DNA of 64,000 nucleotides from Streptomyces sp. AC550_RSS872 (GTDB taxonomy: Bacteria; Actinomycetota; Actinomycetes; Streptomycetales; Streptomycetaceae): the NCBI RefSeq assembly GCF_019049285.1, contig NZ_JAGMUL010000036.1, positions 1 to 64,000 of the forward strand. The letters are read 5' to 3'. The translations under genes were made by a program, and so were the position numbers. A model generated the notes under the pieces. The model was given only the letters and a program-made list of their open reading frames with translations, was not told the origin of the DNA and did no database searches. Within the stretch, counting starts at the first letter, position 1. The number at the start of each line of letters is the position of its first letter. This document shows, one piece after another, positions 24,111-32,347 of this stretch.

Positions 24111-24290
24111 ATGTCCAAACTGACCTGGCAGAAGTCCACGTACAGCGCCGAAGCCGCCAACTGCGTCGAGATAGCCACCACCCCCACCACCATCCACATC
24201 CGCGACTCCAAGAACACCACCGGCCCCCACCTCACCCTCCGACTCACCGCCTGGACGGACTTCCTCTCACATACGGCGGCCACGCAGTAA
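24111..24290 (+). CDS. DUF397 domain protein
   Basis: The 59-residue product MSKLTWQKSTYSAEAANCVE has the DUF397 core (W-x-K-S-x-Y-S, then NCVEIA, IHIRDSK, LRLTAWTDFL). DUF397 genes almost always follow an XRE/DUF5753 regulator; the pair behaves like a small regulatory or toxin-antitoxin-like module in Streptomyces (the BldB/WhiJ group). Here the regulator upstream is decapitated, so this partner is orphaned. GAGGAACC lies 5 bases before the ATG. Confidence 0.9.
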   Translation: MSKLTWQKSTYSAEAANCVEIATTPTTIHIRDSKNTTGPHLTLRLTAWTDFLSHTAATQ

Positions 24291-24328
24291 TCCGCGTGCA
24301 GCAGCCTGAAGCGAAAACCCCAGAAGCC

Positions 24329-25177
24329 TCACGACGTGAGCGCCCGTCTCGCCGCGCTGATGACGTTCTGCGCGTCAACGCCGTACACAGCGGACTCCCG
24401 CAGTGTCTTCCAGGTCCGCAGATAGGTGTCCACGCCGGCTTCGTCGTCGATCCACAACTCAGCGTGCCAGTTCTCGACGATCACTTGGCGGTCGTCGTGG
24501 ATCCAGAAGCCGACGGCCGGCGGGAGCCTCAGGGTTGCTGAGAGCGGGATGATGCCGAGTTCGACTGTGGTGAGGCCGATGACCCCGGCGAGTCGGTCGA
24601 GCTGAGCGGCCAGCACCGAGGGTGGGCAGATCAAGGCGCGCAGGGCTGCCTCCCACATGATGATGTGGAACCGTTTCGTCGAGTCGTACAGGGCCTCCTG
24701 TCGCTTCATACGCGAGACCACAGCCTCCTCGATGTCGCGTGGGGACTGATGCAGCTCCGTGAACCGGGTGAAGATCGACCGAGCGTAGTCGGGGGTCTGG
24801 AGAACACCGGCGACCATGGCGCCCTGCCAGACGTGAAAGACGCGAGTCTTCGCATGCTCCGCGTTGAGGGCGTCCTGTACGGGCTTATGCCCTGCGGCGA
24901 GCTGTCGGCGCCATGATCGAATATGGGACTCGAAGCCCCGTAGCCTGGCGAGCAGTTCGTTGTAGGTCTCGGGCCGGCCGGTTCCTTCTGCCCACATCCG
25001 CAGATCGTCGGGCGTTGGTGTCGTCCGGCCGTTCTCCAGTTTGCTGACCTTGGATTTGTGCCATCCGCACTTTTCGGCGAGCCGCGTACCGGTGAGTCGG
25101 CCGCCAGGGGCCGTGAGCCGAAGTTCCCGGAGACGTGTTCCGAGCGCTTCGCGTGCCTTTTGGTAGTCCGTGCTCAC
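24329..25177 (-). CDS. XRE-family helix-turn-helix regulator with DUF5753 domain
   Basis: A full-length 282-residue member. The HTH is at about residues 12-65 (LGTRLRELRLTAPGGRLTGTRLA, then CGWHKSKVSKLENGRTTP), followed by DUF5753 (FHVWQGAMVAGVLQTPDYAR, VVSRMKRQEALYDSTKRFH, WEAALRALICPPSVL). It follows the DUF6879 gene by 19 bases, likely one operon; this pairing is frequent in Streptomyces. It may control its own operon. It is a DNA-binding protein of unknown effector. Confidence 0.93.
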   Translation of the reverse strand: MSTDYQKAREALGTRLRELRLTAPGGRLTGTRLAEKCGWHKSKVSKLENGRTTPTPDDLRMWAEGTGRPETYNELLARLRGFESHIRSWRRQLAAGHKPVQDALNAEHAKTRVFHVWQGAMVAGVLQTPDYARSIFTRFTELHQSPRDIEEAVVSRMKRQEALYDSTKRFHIIMWEAALRALICPPSVLAAQLDRLAGVIGLTTVELGIIPLSATLRLPPAVGFWIHDDRQVIVENWHAELWIDDEAGVDTYLRTWKTLRESAVYGVDAQNVISAARRALTS

Positions 25178-25196
25178 CGATACACACCTGCTTCTG

Positions 25197-25952
25197 CTAC
25201 TCCTTCGCGGTCAGGCCGGCCGCGAACTCCTCGTACGGGATGGCGTGATGCATGGCCGCGTCACGCATCATGGAGTACCGCACAACTTCGGCAGGCTCCG
25301 TGATCAGTTCGACGTTGACCAGGTCGTCGGCGTCGTCGAAGTTGAGCAGCGCGACCAACCGCGAGTCGAAGATCCAGAAGTCTTCGGCGGGCAGGTTCAG
25401 CCGCTCGGCGTCCGCGCGCCAGAGGTTCGTGATCTTCTCGCCGACGGCGCTGTTTCGGCGTGCGTTGTCCAGCAGGTACAGCTGCCCTGTCGTGGGCGGG
25501 TCGTCGACGATCCGGACACGCTCGAACCGCTTGCCGAGTGCGGTCTGTGCGCGGCGCGCTGCGCACCATTCGCCGCTGGCGCCCTCCCAGTTGACACGCT
25601 CTCCACGTGTGAACTGTGCGTAGGTTTCGGTGACTTCGTCGGACGCATAGCGTCGCCGAGTCTCCAGCCGCCAGGCTGTGTGCTCGAACTGTGTGAACAG
25701 CCGACCGAAGTCGTCCAGGTCGATGATCTTCGCTTGGCGCGTCATGTCCTTGGGCCCCCAGTCCACGAGAAGTTCGCGCGGCACCACGATCGGTACCTCG
25801 CCCTCACCGAGGTACTGAAGACGGGTGATGTCCTCGGGGTCCGTGAGCGGCGGGCCGTGCACGATGACTTCTCCCGAGTCGAGGTCTTCATGCACGGAGG
25901 GACATCCGTCCTCACCGGAGCCCGTGCCGTTGAAGCGCAGTCGTCGCGCCAT
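25197..25952 (-). CDS. DUF6879 family protein
   Basis: A 251-residue product, MARRLRFNGTGSGEDG... . Residues about 75-245 match the DUF6879 pattern: FGRLFTQFEHTAWRLETRRRYASDE, GKRFERVRIVDDPPT, then QLYLLDNARRNSAVGEKI and EDFWIFDSRLVALLNFD. The N-terminal 70 residues are an extension. Function unknown; the gene is in operon with the XRE regulator (DUF6879 first), suggesting the two work together as sensor/partner and DNA binder. Confidence 0.85.
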   Translation of the reverse strand: MARRLRFNGTGSGEDGCPSVHEDLDSGEVIVHGPPLTDPEDITRLQYLGEGEVPIVVPRELLVDWGPKDMTRQAKIIDLDDFGRLFTQFEHTAWRLETRRRYASDEVTETYAQFTRGERVNWEGASGEWCAARRAQTALGKRFERVRIVDDPPTTGQLYLLDNARRNSAVGEKITNLWRADAERLNLPAEDFWIFDSRLVALLNFDDADDLVNVELITEPAEVVRYSMMRDAAMHHAIPYEEFAAGLTAKE

Positions 25953-26372
25953 GGTCAGTTCCTTTCGCCGGGGGCTGCTGCGCCAAGCCTCCCCAAGGTC
26001 GACACTCCATGTGCGCTGTTCAGCGGGCCCGTCTGAGCAACATCAGGGAACTTTCTGCCCTTGTCAAGCAACTTCGGGGAACTCCCATGGCGTCCACCAA
26101 CTCCCTTTCCTTATCGTCCCGTTCATGGTTGCAGCACACGAGCCGCAGGATGTTCGATCCTCTGGCGCCCACCGAATCTCTCAGGGCAGCACTCTCTCAA
26201 GCAGGCAGGATGAGCGGCGCGGGAACGCCGACCGAGGACGGCGGGTTCTCCCCCAGGATGACGCTGAGGGTCTGCACCGTGGCCCGCGAGGGTCGCATCA
26301 CGAGCGACACCGGTACCCACGGATTCGAGGGCGCCGAAGCCGGGACGACGACGAGCCTCGGGCGGCGGGGCG
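25953..26372. other. Intergenic region with a candidate -35 for the DUF6879-XRE operon
   Basis: About 420 bases without a convincing gene. On the minus strand TTGACA (26062-26067) could be a -35 element for the DUF6879 operon, although the -10 (GATGTT) is weak. Two GGGAACT motifs flank it (26046 and 26077). Nothing else is recognised. Confidence 0.35.
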
Positions 26373-26591
26373 GTGAGCGTGTCCAGCGATCCCCTCGTGC
26401 TGTCGCCGGAATGCGCTGTCGCTGTTCGCCCTGGCTACGAGGACCTGCACGAGTGGTGCCGCCAGACCGAGGATGTCCCACTGCCCGGCGCGCCCAGGGT
26501 CTTGCTGGTACACCGCTGCACCTGCGTGTGCCACGGCTACAACCGCCAGGCCTCCACCCAAGACGCCTGCTCCAGCCAGGTCACCTGGTAG
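26373..26591 (+). CDS. Small Cys-rich-tail protein, unknown
   Basis: A 72-residue frame from GTG 26373: MSVSSDPLVLSPECAVAVR, then GYEDLHEWCRQTEDVPLPGAP, then a tail with RCTCVCHGYNR. The closely spaced C-x-C-x-C-H cluster could hold metal. The Shine-Dalgarno is weak. It is first of three co-directional genes (then a 167-residue unknown and a methyltransferase). I do not recognise a family; the reading frame and codon bias look genuine. Confidence 0.55.
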   Translation: MSVSSDPLVLSPECAVAVRPGYEDLHEWCRQTEDVPLPGAPRVLLVHRCTCVCHGYNRQASTQDACSSQVTW

Positions 26592-26707
26592 CCCCCGCTG
26601 GAACGGGATCCGCAAGACGCCCGTGCCGCGCTTCCTGCCCAGGACGGGCTGACAGGCGGGACGGGCCCGAACCGGAACGGCACGACAAGTCTCCGAAGGA
26701 GTAGTCC

Positions 26708-27211
26708 ATGACCGTCACGCTCGACGGACCCGCGACAAGCACCCGCACAAGGGACCCGAAGGAACTCCTCAACGCCGTCCAGCCCCACATCAAGCACCTG
26801 ACGATCAACGTACTGGACAGCGGCACGTCCCTGTGGGACCGCGAGGTCGCCCTGCTGCTGCGCGACCACACGATGGTCCGGGACATGGCACAGCGCATCC
26901 TCGGCAACGCCGTGATGTACACCATCGGCTGCATGGAGCACCCAGAGGTCCACCTCGGGGTCGGCAAGCTCGTCGACATCGGCGTTCACCAGCTCATCCT
27001 CGACACACCCGTGTGGTGGGCCCTCTGCAACGTGTACAACGAGGGCCGCTACAAGCACCACGCCCCGTTCATCGAGCGCCGCCGCGACGGCCTGTGCCTG
27101 CGCACCGCGGATTTCCTCAAGTCCATCGGATTCAACATCGACGAGGAGCTGTGGGCGATCGACGGCACGGACTGCTCGCCGTGCGACAACAAGGTCCCCG
27201 ACAGCCACTGA
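26708..27211 (+). CDS. Conserved-looking hypothetical protein
   Basis: A 167-residue soluble protein starting MTVTLDGPATSTRTRDPKEL behind a strong AAGGAG at 7 bases. The middle is rich in His, Trp and Cys (MYTIGCMEHPEVHLGVGKLV, LILDTPVWWALCNVYNEGRYKHH) and the end reads ELWAIDGTDCSPCDNKVPDSH with a C-x-x-C. No signal or membrane segment. No family recognised. Position between a small Cys protein and a SAM methyltransferase hints at a shared pathway, but that is inference. Confidence 0.8.
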   Translation: MTVTLDGPATSTRTRDPKELLNAVQPHIKHLTINVLDSGTSLWDREVALLLRDHTMVRDMAQRILGNAVMYTIGCMEHPEVHLGVGKLVDIGVHQLILDTPVWWALCNVYNEGRYKHHAPFIERRRDGLCLRTADFLKSIGFNIDEELWAIDGTDCSPCDNKVPDSH

Positions 27212-27222
27212 ACGGCCCTACG

Positions 27223-27261
27223 CCGGCCCCTGTCCTCGGGCCCCGGGAGGACAGGGGCCGG
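27223..27261 (+). terminator. Strong hairpin between the hypothetical gene and the methyltransferase gene
   Basis: Perfect 15-base arms (27223-27237 and 27247-27261) with a 9-base loop follow the stop by 11 bases and end about 10 bases before the Shine-Dalgarno AGAGGA of the next gene. It could terminate or attenuate transcription so that the methyltransferase is made at a lower level. Confidence 0.6.
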
Positions 27262-27282
27262 CCCTTGCGCAGAGGAATCGCC

Positions 27283-27939
27283 TTGCCCGCACAACACGAC
27301 ATCGCCGCCGAGACGGAACTGTGGGACACCTTCGCCGCCTCCGCCTTCAAGGACGACGCGGAGCCGAGCTTCTGCTGGACCCAGTACGCCGGTCACGGAC
27401 CCGGTCCGGACCTGCTCGGCAACCCGCGCTCCGTGCTGGAGATCGGCTGTGGAACCGGCCGCGCCCTCGCCTACCTCGCGCAGCGGGGCATCGCCGCTCG
27501 GGGCGTTGACCTGTCTCCCATCATGGTCAAGAAGACCACCACGAAGTGGGCCGACACCGGCGCGGAGTTCGTGTGCTCCGAGGTATTGGAGTACCTGAGC
27601 GAACACGAGGAGGCCTACGACGCGATCTACTCGATCTTCGGAGCCGCCTGGTTCACCGACCCAGGCCGCCTCTTCCCGCTCGTCCGCCGGCGGCTCAGGC
27701 CGGGCGGTGTCTTCGTCTTCTCGCAGCCTCCAGCTATCCCCGGCGCGTATGGGCCGCAGGGCATGTACAAGGGAGGTTTCGCAGGCAGAGCGATGTTCAC
27801 CTACCGGTACAGCTACCGCGCGCCCGTATGGGAACGACTTCTCACCCGAGCCGGCTTCGCGACGGCTGACGCCGAGGTCCTCGACGCGCCCCACCCTGGG
27901 CACATCGGGACGCTCCTCGTCCGCGCGGTCGCTCCGTGA
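27283..27939 (+). CDS. Class I SAM-dependent methyltransferase
   Basis: A 218-residue enzyme starting at TTG 27283 (MPAQHDIAAETELWDTFA); AGAGGA lies 7 bases upstream, and no ATG or GTG fits. The SAM-binding motif I is VLEIGCGTGRALAYLA (about 56-70), followed by GVDLSPIMV, then the motif IV-like YDAIYSIFGAAWFTDP and RRLRPGGVFVFSQPP. This is the Methyltransf_11/25 fold acting on a small molecule. The substrate is unknown. It is the last gene of the three-gene set. Confidence 0.88.
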   Translation: MPAQHDIAAETELWDTFAASAFKDDAEPSFCWTQYAGHGPGPDLLGNPRSVLEIGCGTGRALAYLAQRGIAARGVDLSPIMVKKTTTKWADTGAEFVCSEVLEYLSEHEEAYDAIYSIFGAAWFTDPGRLFPLVRRRLRPGGVFVFSQPPAIPGAYGPQGMYKGGFAGRAMFTYRYSYRAPVWERLLTRAGFATADAEVLDAPHPGHIGTLLVRAVAP

Positions 27940-28139
27940 CCGGCTTCCCGGTTGAGAGCGTCTTCGTGATTCGATCTGCGACGACTGGTCCAGGGCCACA
28001 TAGTCGGGTCGCGTCCTCGTCGCTGCCCACAACGCGGAAGACCGTCTGACCCTCCCCTCCCACCAGTCGAGCCGGATGCATCCTCACCCCTGTATCCGGT
28101 GCATCCGGCCCGACCGGCACCTCTCGAACGGAACGACAG

Positions 28140-28607
28140 GTGCACCACCACGGCTATCCATGGACCGGCCCCAAAGACCGCTTCGACAACGAGGCCCTAC
28201 GGCGCTCCCCGCATCCCGAGCCGCCCCCGGCCGGAAGCAGGCCCGAGCTGATCCAGCGCTACCGCGAAGTGGCAGCGGAGTTCTCCGCCGTGGATCTGCC
28301 GCCGCTGACAACGGCGTACTGGCTCGTCAAGCCGCGCGCGCTCATTCGCGGCACCTGGGACGAGGCGAAGGAAGCGGCAGCCTGGCTCGGGGAGCGGCTG
28401 GCCGAGTACGCGCCTCGGTTCGCGGACGAGCATGACCGTGACACCAGCCGCCTGAGCCGGCGGGTCGACTCCGCGGCCCTACGATTCGCCACGGGAACCG
28501 ACGTGTCGTACGGCTTCTACCTCGAACGCCCCACGTACCTGTCACTGGCCGTGGTGACCTGCTCCCCGAACCGCTCGATGCCCGCCCTGTCCTGTCCGCT
28601 CGGATGA
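28140..28607 (+). CDS. Hypothetical protein
   Basis: A 155-residue frame from GTG 28140 (MHHHGYPWTGPKDRFDNEAL), with RPELIQRYREVAAEFSAVDLPPL and WLVKPRALIRGTWDEAKEAAAWLGERLAEYAPRF. Codon bias is good throughout. The protein looks soluble and mostly helical; the last 12 residues (SMPALSCPLG) are low in complexity. No known domain. The Shine-Dalgarno is weak, so the start is uncertain. It stands alone. Confidence 0.6.
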   Translation: MHHHGYPWTGPKDRFDNEALRRSPHPEPPPAGSRPELIQRYREVAAEFSAVDLPPLTTAYWLVKPRALIRGTWDEAKEAAAWLGERLAEYAPRFADEHDRDTSRLSRRVDSAALRFATGTDVSYGFYLERPTYLSLAVVTCSPNRSMPALSCPLG

Positions 28608-28681
28608 CCACGCCTGAGGCGTTGCCCCACGCCTCGAAGAATCGCGCTGACTCGGGCGGGACCCGACGGTGGACCCGACGG

Positions 28682-29080
28682 TCAGCAGCGTCGGATCTGC
28701 TGCTGCCACACGCTGGGGTCGCCGGTGTTGAGGTACCAGTCGTTGACGTAGCCCGACCGCACCCCCAGGTCGATGAGCATCCAGTAGCGGTAGTTGGGGT
28801 TGTCAGCCGCTCCGTCGCCGGTCGTCCAGCAGGCGAGGCCGACCTCGTCACCGTTGAGGAGCGTCCCGTGGGGAACGTTGGCGTACCCGTATCCGGGACC
28901 GGTGCGCATCTGTAGCCAGGAACCCGGGTCGATCCCGGTCACCGTCGTGCAGTTCGTCATGTCCCCGGAGACGCTGCACCGGTGGATTGCGGCGTCAGCG
29001 GGCGTCGCCAGGCCCAGCACAGCGGCGGCGGTGGCCAGTGCGGTGATGAGCACGCCCGGGCGACGGGGTCGAAATGTCAT
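28682..29080 (-). CDS. Secreted SH3-like protein
   Basis: A 132-residue protein with a Sec signal peptide (MTFRPRRPGVLITALATAAAV, cleavage after TPADA at about 30). The mature part has the bacterial SH3 pattern WLQMRTGPGYGYANVPHGTLLNGDEVGLACW, then RYWMLIDLGVRSGYVNDWYLNTG. Four Cys suggest two disulfides. Such domains bind cell-wall peptides or polymers. It is extracellular; partner unknown. It is monocistronic. Confidence 0.8.
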   Translation of the reverse strand: MTFRPRRPGVLITALATAAAVLGLATPADAAIHRCSVSGDMTNCTTVTGIDPGSWLQMRTGPGYGYANVPHGTLLNGDEVGLACWTTGDGAADNPNYRYWMLIDLGVRSGYVNDWYLNTGDPSVWQQQIRRC

Positions 29081-29365
29081 CGGGATCTACGTCCTCTCGG
29101 GTGACTGGTACCAGGTGTGTCCAGCTGATTCGTCATGCTAGGCACGCGTGGGACGAGCAGGTCCCTGACAGATGTCAGGGGGTGGCATGCGCTTCTCACC
29201 TCATCGGCCGCGCCTTGAACAGGCGCTTTTCCACAGGGAAGCGAGATACAGCCTTCTGACGCGGGCCTCGGAGAGAGGCCCGTGATCGTGAGGGCGGAGG
29301 AAGAAAAGCACCTACTGAGTACGAGCACTCATGCGCGTCGAGACGTCGGCCGACAGGCTTCGCGT
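29081..29365. other. Intergenic region with a short upstream ORF
   Basis: About 285 bases. A 12-codon frame, ATG 29331 to TGA 29369 (MRVETSADRLRV), ends by overlapping the ATG of the membrane protein at 29366 as ATGA, so it may couple translation. A GGAGGAAG motif lies about 25 bases before this short frame. Nothing else is seen. Confidence 0.4.
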
Positions 29366-30304
29366 ATGACGAGTGGCAGAAAGGCTCTGACAGCCCTGCA
29401 TCTCTTCCTGGTCTGGGCGACGATGGCCGCCGCGGTGCCGACGCTCGGTTTCGGGCTGCTGATGACGAGCTGGGGTGGTGGGGTCGGTGCGACGGTGCCG
29501 GTCTTCGCGTTGGGTGTGCCGCTGACGATGGTCCTGCTGGCCATGACGGGCATATCGGCGCAGACCGTGGTGCCGCTGTGCGGGTCCGCACGGCAGCGGC
29601 TCGGCTGGGCGGCACTGGTCTTCGTCCTCGGCACGCTCGGCGTCCTGGCGGGTGTGGCTGCCTACGGCGGGGACGTCGACCTGGGAAGCGCCGGTACCCG
29701 GATCGCGCTGACGGGGGCGCCGTACGCCGTGGCCGCGGCGTTCTTCGTGCCGAGCCGGTGGGTGCGGCTGGGGGCGTTGGCCGTGCTGGCGGCCGGAGTG
29801 GCGTATGGGGGATTCGTCGGCCCGGAGCAGGCGCAGCAGCGTAAGCACGAGGCAGAGATCGCGCGGTATCGGGAGAAGCCGGAGCTGCTGTACATGGGCG
29901 ATGCGCCGCCGGGCATGGAGGTGTCCCATGCCTGGGTCGGCCCTGCCTCGTTCGTCGTCGACTACCACCCCGTCCGGGAAGGGTACGAGTTGGGTTACGT
30001 GGGCCTCGTGGTGCGCTCGCCGTCCACACTGGCACCGCGATGCCCCGAGCCGGCGGAGAAGGGCGCGACCTGCACGGTGGACGCGCACGGTGAGATGGCC
30101 ATGGTCCGCGACTTCCCCGGCGGTACCCGCGAGGTCACCCTTGCCCGCCGCCACCGGAACTCGAAGGTCGAGGTCGAGGTCGAGGTCAAAAGCCAGAGGC
30201 TTGACGAATCCGGGCTACGCCGTCTCCTGGACACTCTGCACCCGCTGTCGGACACAGAGCTGGAGAAGCTGATGCGGGAAAAGAAGATCGACCACCGACT
30301 CTGA
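29366..30304 (+). CDS. Membrane protein with extracytoplasmic C-terminal domain
   Basis: The 312-residue product starts MTSGRKALTALHLFLVWATM. Four to five transmembrane helices occupy residues 8-155, followed by a soluble part of about 150 residues (HKHEAEIARYREKPELLYMG, SHAWVGPASFVVDYHPVREGYELGY, PSTLAPRCPEPAEKGATC). No Shine-Dalgarno stands directly before this ATG; coupling to the 12-codon upstream frame is possible, and an in-frame GTG at 29282 behind other sequence is an alternative. I do not recognise a family. The end is convergent with the SDR gene. Confidence 0.72.
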   Translation: MTSGRKALTALHLFLVWATMAAAVPTLGFGLLMTSWGGGVGATVPVFALGVPLTMVLLAMTGISAQTVVPLCGSARQRLGWAALVFVLGTLGVLAGVAAYGGDVDLGSAGTRIALTGAPYAVAAAFFVPSRWVRLGALAVLAAGVAYGGFVGPEQAQQRKHEAEIARYREKPELLYMGDAPPGMEVSHAWVGPASFVVDYHPVREGYELGYVGLVVRSPSTLAPRCPEPAEKGATCTVDAHGEMAMVRDFPGGTREVTLARRHRNSKVEVEVEVKSQRLDESGLRRLLDTLHPLSDTELEKLMREKKIDHRL

Positions 30305-30342
30305 GTGCCGAGACACAGCCCTCGGCACCAACCACACCACAC

Positions 30343-31116
30343 TCACCACGTCGGCCGAGCCGACACCCCACCGTCCACCACCAGGTCATGCCCCGTGATC
30401 CAGGACGCCAGCCCCGACGCCAGGAACACGCACGCGTCCCCCACGTCCTCCGGCCGCCCCAACCTCCCGGCCGGCGCCGCCCGTTCCCAGCGTCGCACCC
30501 CCGCCGGCCAGGCCTCCTCCAGCCCTTTCCGGTGAATCAGCCCGGGCGAGACCGTGTTCACGCGGATCCCGAAGGGGCCGTACTCCAGGGCGGCCGCCCG
30601 GGCGTGCATCACCACCGCCGCCTTGGACGCGGAGTAGTGGGCGTGCAGCGGGGCGGGGCGGCTCGCCTCGATGGAGGCGATGTGGGTCACCGAACCGCCG
30701 CCGCTCTGCTCCCGCATGACCTCGGCCGCGGCCTGCGTACAGGCGAAGACGCTCGACAGGTTGGTGTCCACGACCGCCCGCCACTGCGCCACCGACATCC
30801 CGGGAAGCTCCCGCGTCGGCTGCACCCCCGCGTTGTTGACCAGCGCCGTCAGCCTGCCCCCACCCCACTCGGCGGCCTCGCCGACCAGCCGCCGGCACGC
30901 GTCCTCGTCCGTCAGATCGGCCCGCAGGACGACGGCCCGCCCACCCGACTCCCGGACGCCCCGCGCCGCTTCGTCCGCCGCCTCCACCACCGTACGGCAA
31001 TGCAGCACGACCGCCGCGCCCTCCTCGGCGAACCGTGTCGCGATCCCGCGCCCGATGCCGCCGCCCGCGCCCGTGACGAGGGCGACCTGTCCTTCGAGGA
31101 GTCCGCGTCCGCTCAT
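30343..31116 (-). CDS. Short-chain dehydrogenase/reductase (SDR)
   Basis: A 257-residue classical SDR beginning MSGRGLLEGQVALVTGAGGG. The nucleotide-binding GAGGGIGRG, the NNAG motif, the catalytic Ser (IASIEAS), Tyr-x-x-x-Lys (YSASK) and PGLI are all present. The absence of an acidic residue where NAD enzymes have one, and the Arg in LHCRTV, suggest NADP(H). Its ATG overlaps the cupin stop by 4 bases. It is the last gene of the iron-box operon, so a role in siderophore or acyl-chain chemistry is possible but unproven. Confidence 0.92.
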   Translation of the reverse strand: MSGRGLLEGQVALVTGAGGGIGRGIATRFAEEGAAVVLHCRTVVEAADEAARGVRESGGRAVVLRADLTDEDACRRLVGEAAEWGGGRLTALVNNAGVQPTRELPGMSVAQWRAVVDTNLSSVFACTQAAAEVMREQSGGGSVTHIASIEASRPAPLHAHYSASKAAVVMHARAAALEYGPFGIRVNTVSPGLIHRKGLEEAWPAGVRRWERAAPAGRLGRPEDVGDACVFLASGLASWITGHDLVVDGGVSARPTW

Positions 31117-31586
31117 GGACGGCACAGTGCCGCGATACGCGCGGCCTCGGAGGGATAGCGCGCCGTCAGTTCCGCCAGGTCGCCGTGCTCGTAGCCCTCG
31201 TAGGTGAAGCCGGGGGCCATCGTGCAGCCGAAGAAGGTCCAGGACCCGCCCGCCACCACCCGCGCCCCCATCCAGGTTCCGGCGGGAACGGTGAACTGGA
31301 TGTGCTGCCCGCGCAGTATGCCGGGACCGAGCACGACGGTACGTGACGTGCCGTCGGGGGCGAGGAGGAGCAGTTCCAACGGGTCGCCCAGATAGAAGTG
31401 CCACACCTCGTCGGACGGCAGGCGGTGCAGCGCCGAGAAGTCGTCCGCGGTGAGCAGTACGACGATGGCCGAGCCCTGCGGCCGGCCGTCGGCGAGCTCG
31501 GGGCCCGCCCACATCCGCCGGAACAGCCCGCCCTCGCGCGGGATCGGCTCAAGTTCGAAGTGCGCGACGAGGTCTTCGGGAGTCAC
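31113..31586 (-). CDS. Cupin domain protein, DUF985 (Cupin_5) type
   Basis: A 157-residue protein starting at GTG 31586 (MTPEDLVAHFELEPIPREGG). It has the DUF985 signature: SAIVVLLTADDFSALHRLPSDEVWHFYLGDPLELLLL and later WTFFGCTMAPGFTYEGYEHG. The start overlaps the acyltransferase stop by 4 bases (GTGA) and the end overlaps the SDR start (ATGA). Cupins of this family bind a small ligand or metal; no enzymatic role is established. Its tight coupling places it in the iron-box operon. Confidence 0.9.
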   Translation of the reverse strand: MTPEDLVAHFELEPIPREGGLFRRMWAGPELADGRPQGSAIVVLLTADDFSALHRLPSDEVWHFYLGDPLELLLLAPDGTSRTVVLGPGILRGQHIQFTVPAGTWMGARVVAGGSWTFFGCTMAPGFTYEGYEHGDLAELTARYPSEAARIAALCRP

Positions 31587-32347
31587 GCCCGGAAGGCTAC
31601 CTCCCGAGTGAGGAAGGCCAGTTGGGCCTTCTTCTCCGGGATGTACACGTCGGGGAGGTCGACCTCCGGCAGCACGACCGTCGGCCCCGCCGTGAAGCCC
31701 TGCTTGAGGAAGCGGGCGATGGCCTTCTCGTTGCGCACGTCGGGGTCCACCACGACCCGCTGCCGGCCCAGTGTGCGGAACACGTACGACGCGGCGACGG
31801 ACACGAGCGCCGAGGTCCACCCCGGCCGGCCGCCCTGCGGACCGGCGGGGGCGAGCAGCAGGTGGATGCCGATGTCGCCGGGGCGGACGTCGTAACACTC
31901 GCTGACCCGGTCGGCCTCCGGCTCGTATGTCTGGAGAAGCGCCACCGGTTCGGCATCTCGTACGACCATGAAGGCGTGGTGGGTGTCCAGTTTGTCCATG
32001 TGCGCGTAGATCCCGGCCACCTGGTCCCTGGTCAGGCCGTTCATGCCCCAGAAGGAGGCCCGCTCCTGGCTGACCCAGCCGTGGACGAGCGCGGCGTCGG
32101 CGTGCGGGGCGAGGGGGCGGATACGGAAGGTGCCGAAGCCGTCGACGTCCTGCTCGTGCACGGTCTGCATGGTCTGCATGGTCTGCACGGTCTGCTTGGC
32201 CTGCTCGGCCTGCTCGGCCTGCTCGGCCTGCTCGGCCTGCTCGGCCTGCTCGGCCTGCTCGGCCTGCACAGACTGCACGGTCTGCTCGGCCTGCACAGAC
32301 TGCACGGTCTGCTCGGTCTGCTCGGTCTGCTCGGTCTGCTCAGACAT
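31583..32347 (-). CDS. Siderophore-type N-acyltransferase (GNAT, IucB/DesC-like) with Glu-Gln repeat N-terminus
   Basis: A 254-residue protein. The GNAT body begins near residue 62 (FGTFRIRPLAPHADAALVHGWVSQERASFWGM) and carries GIYAHMDKLDTHHAFMV, PGDIGIHLLLAP and FRTLGRQRVVVDPDVRNEKAIARFLKQGF, matching the Acetyltransf_8 group that acylates N-hydroxy-amines in hydroxamate siderophores. The first 60 residues are repeats such as EQTEQT, VQAEQ and AEQAEQ, encoded by a 9-bp tandem repeat (32160-32340) and probably unstructured. ATG 32347 overlaps the acylase stop by 8 bases. Without the repeat it would be of normal family length. Confidence 0.87.
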   Translation of the reverse strand: MSEQTEQTEQTEQTVQSVQAEQTVQSVQAEQAEQAEQAEQAEQAEQAEQAKQTVQTMQTMQTVHEQDVDGFGTFRIRPLAPHADAALVHGWVSQERASFWGMNGLTRDQVAGIYAHMDKLDTHHAFMVVRDAEPVALLQTYEPEADRVSECYDVRPGDIGIHLLLAPAGPQGGRPGWTSALVSVAASYVFRTLGRQRVVVDPDVRNEKAIARFLKQGFTAGPTVVLPEVDLPDVYIPEKKAQLAFLTREVAFRA

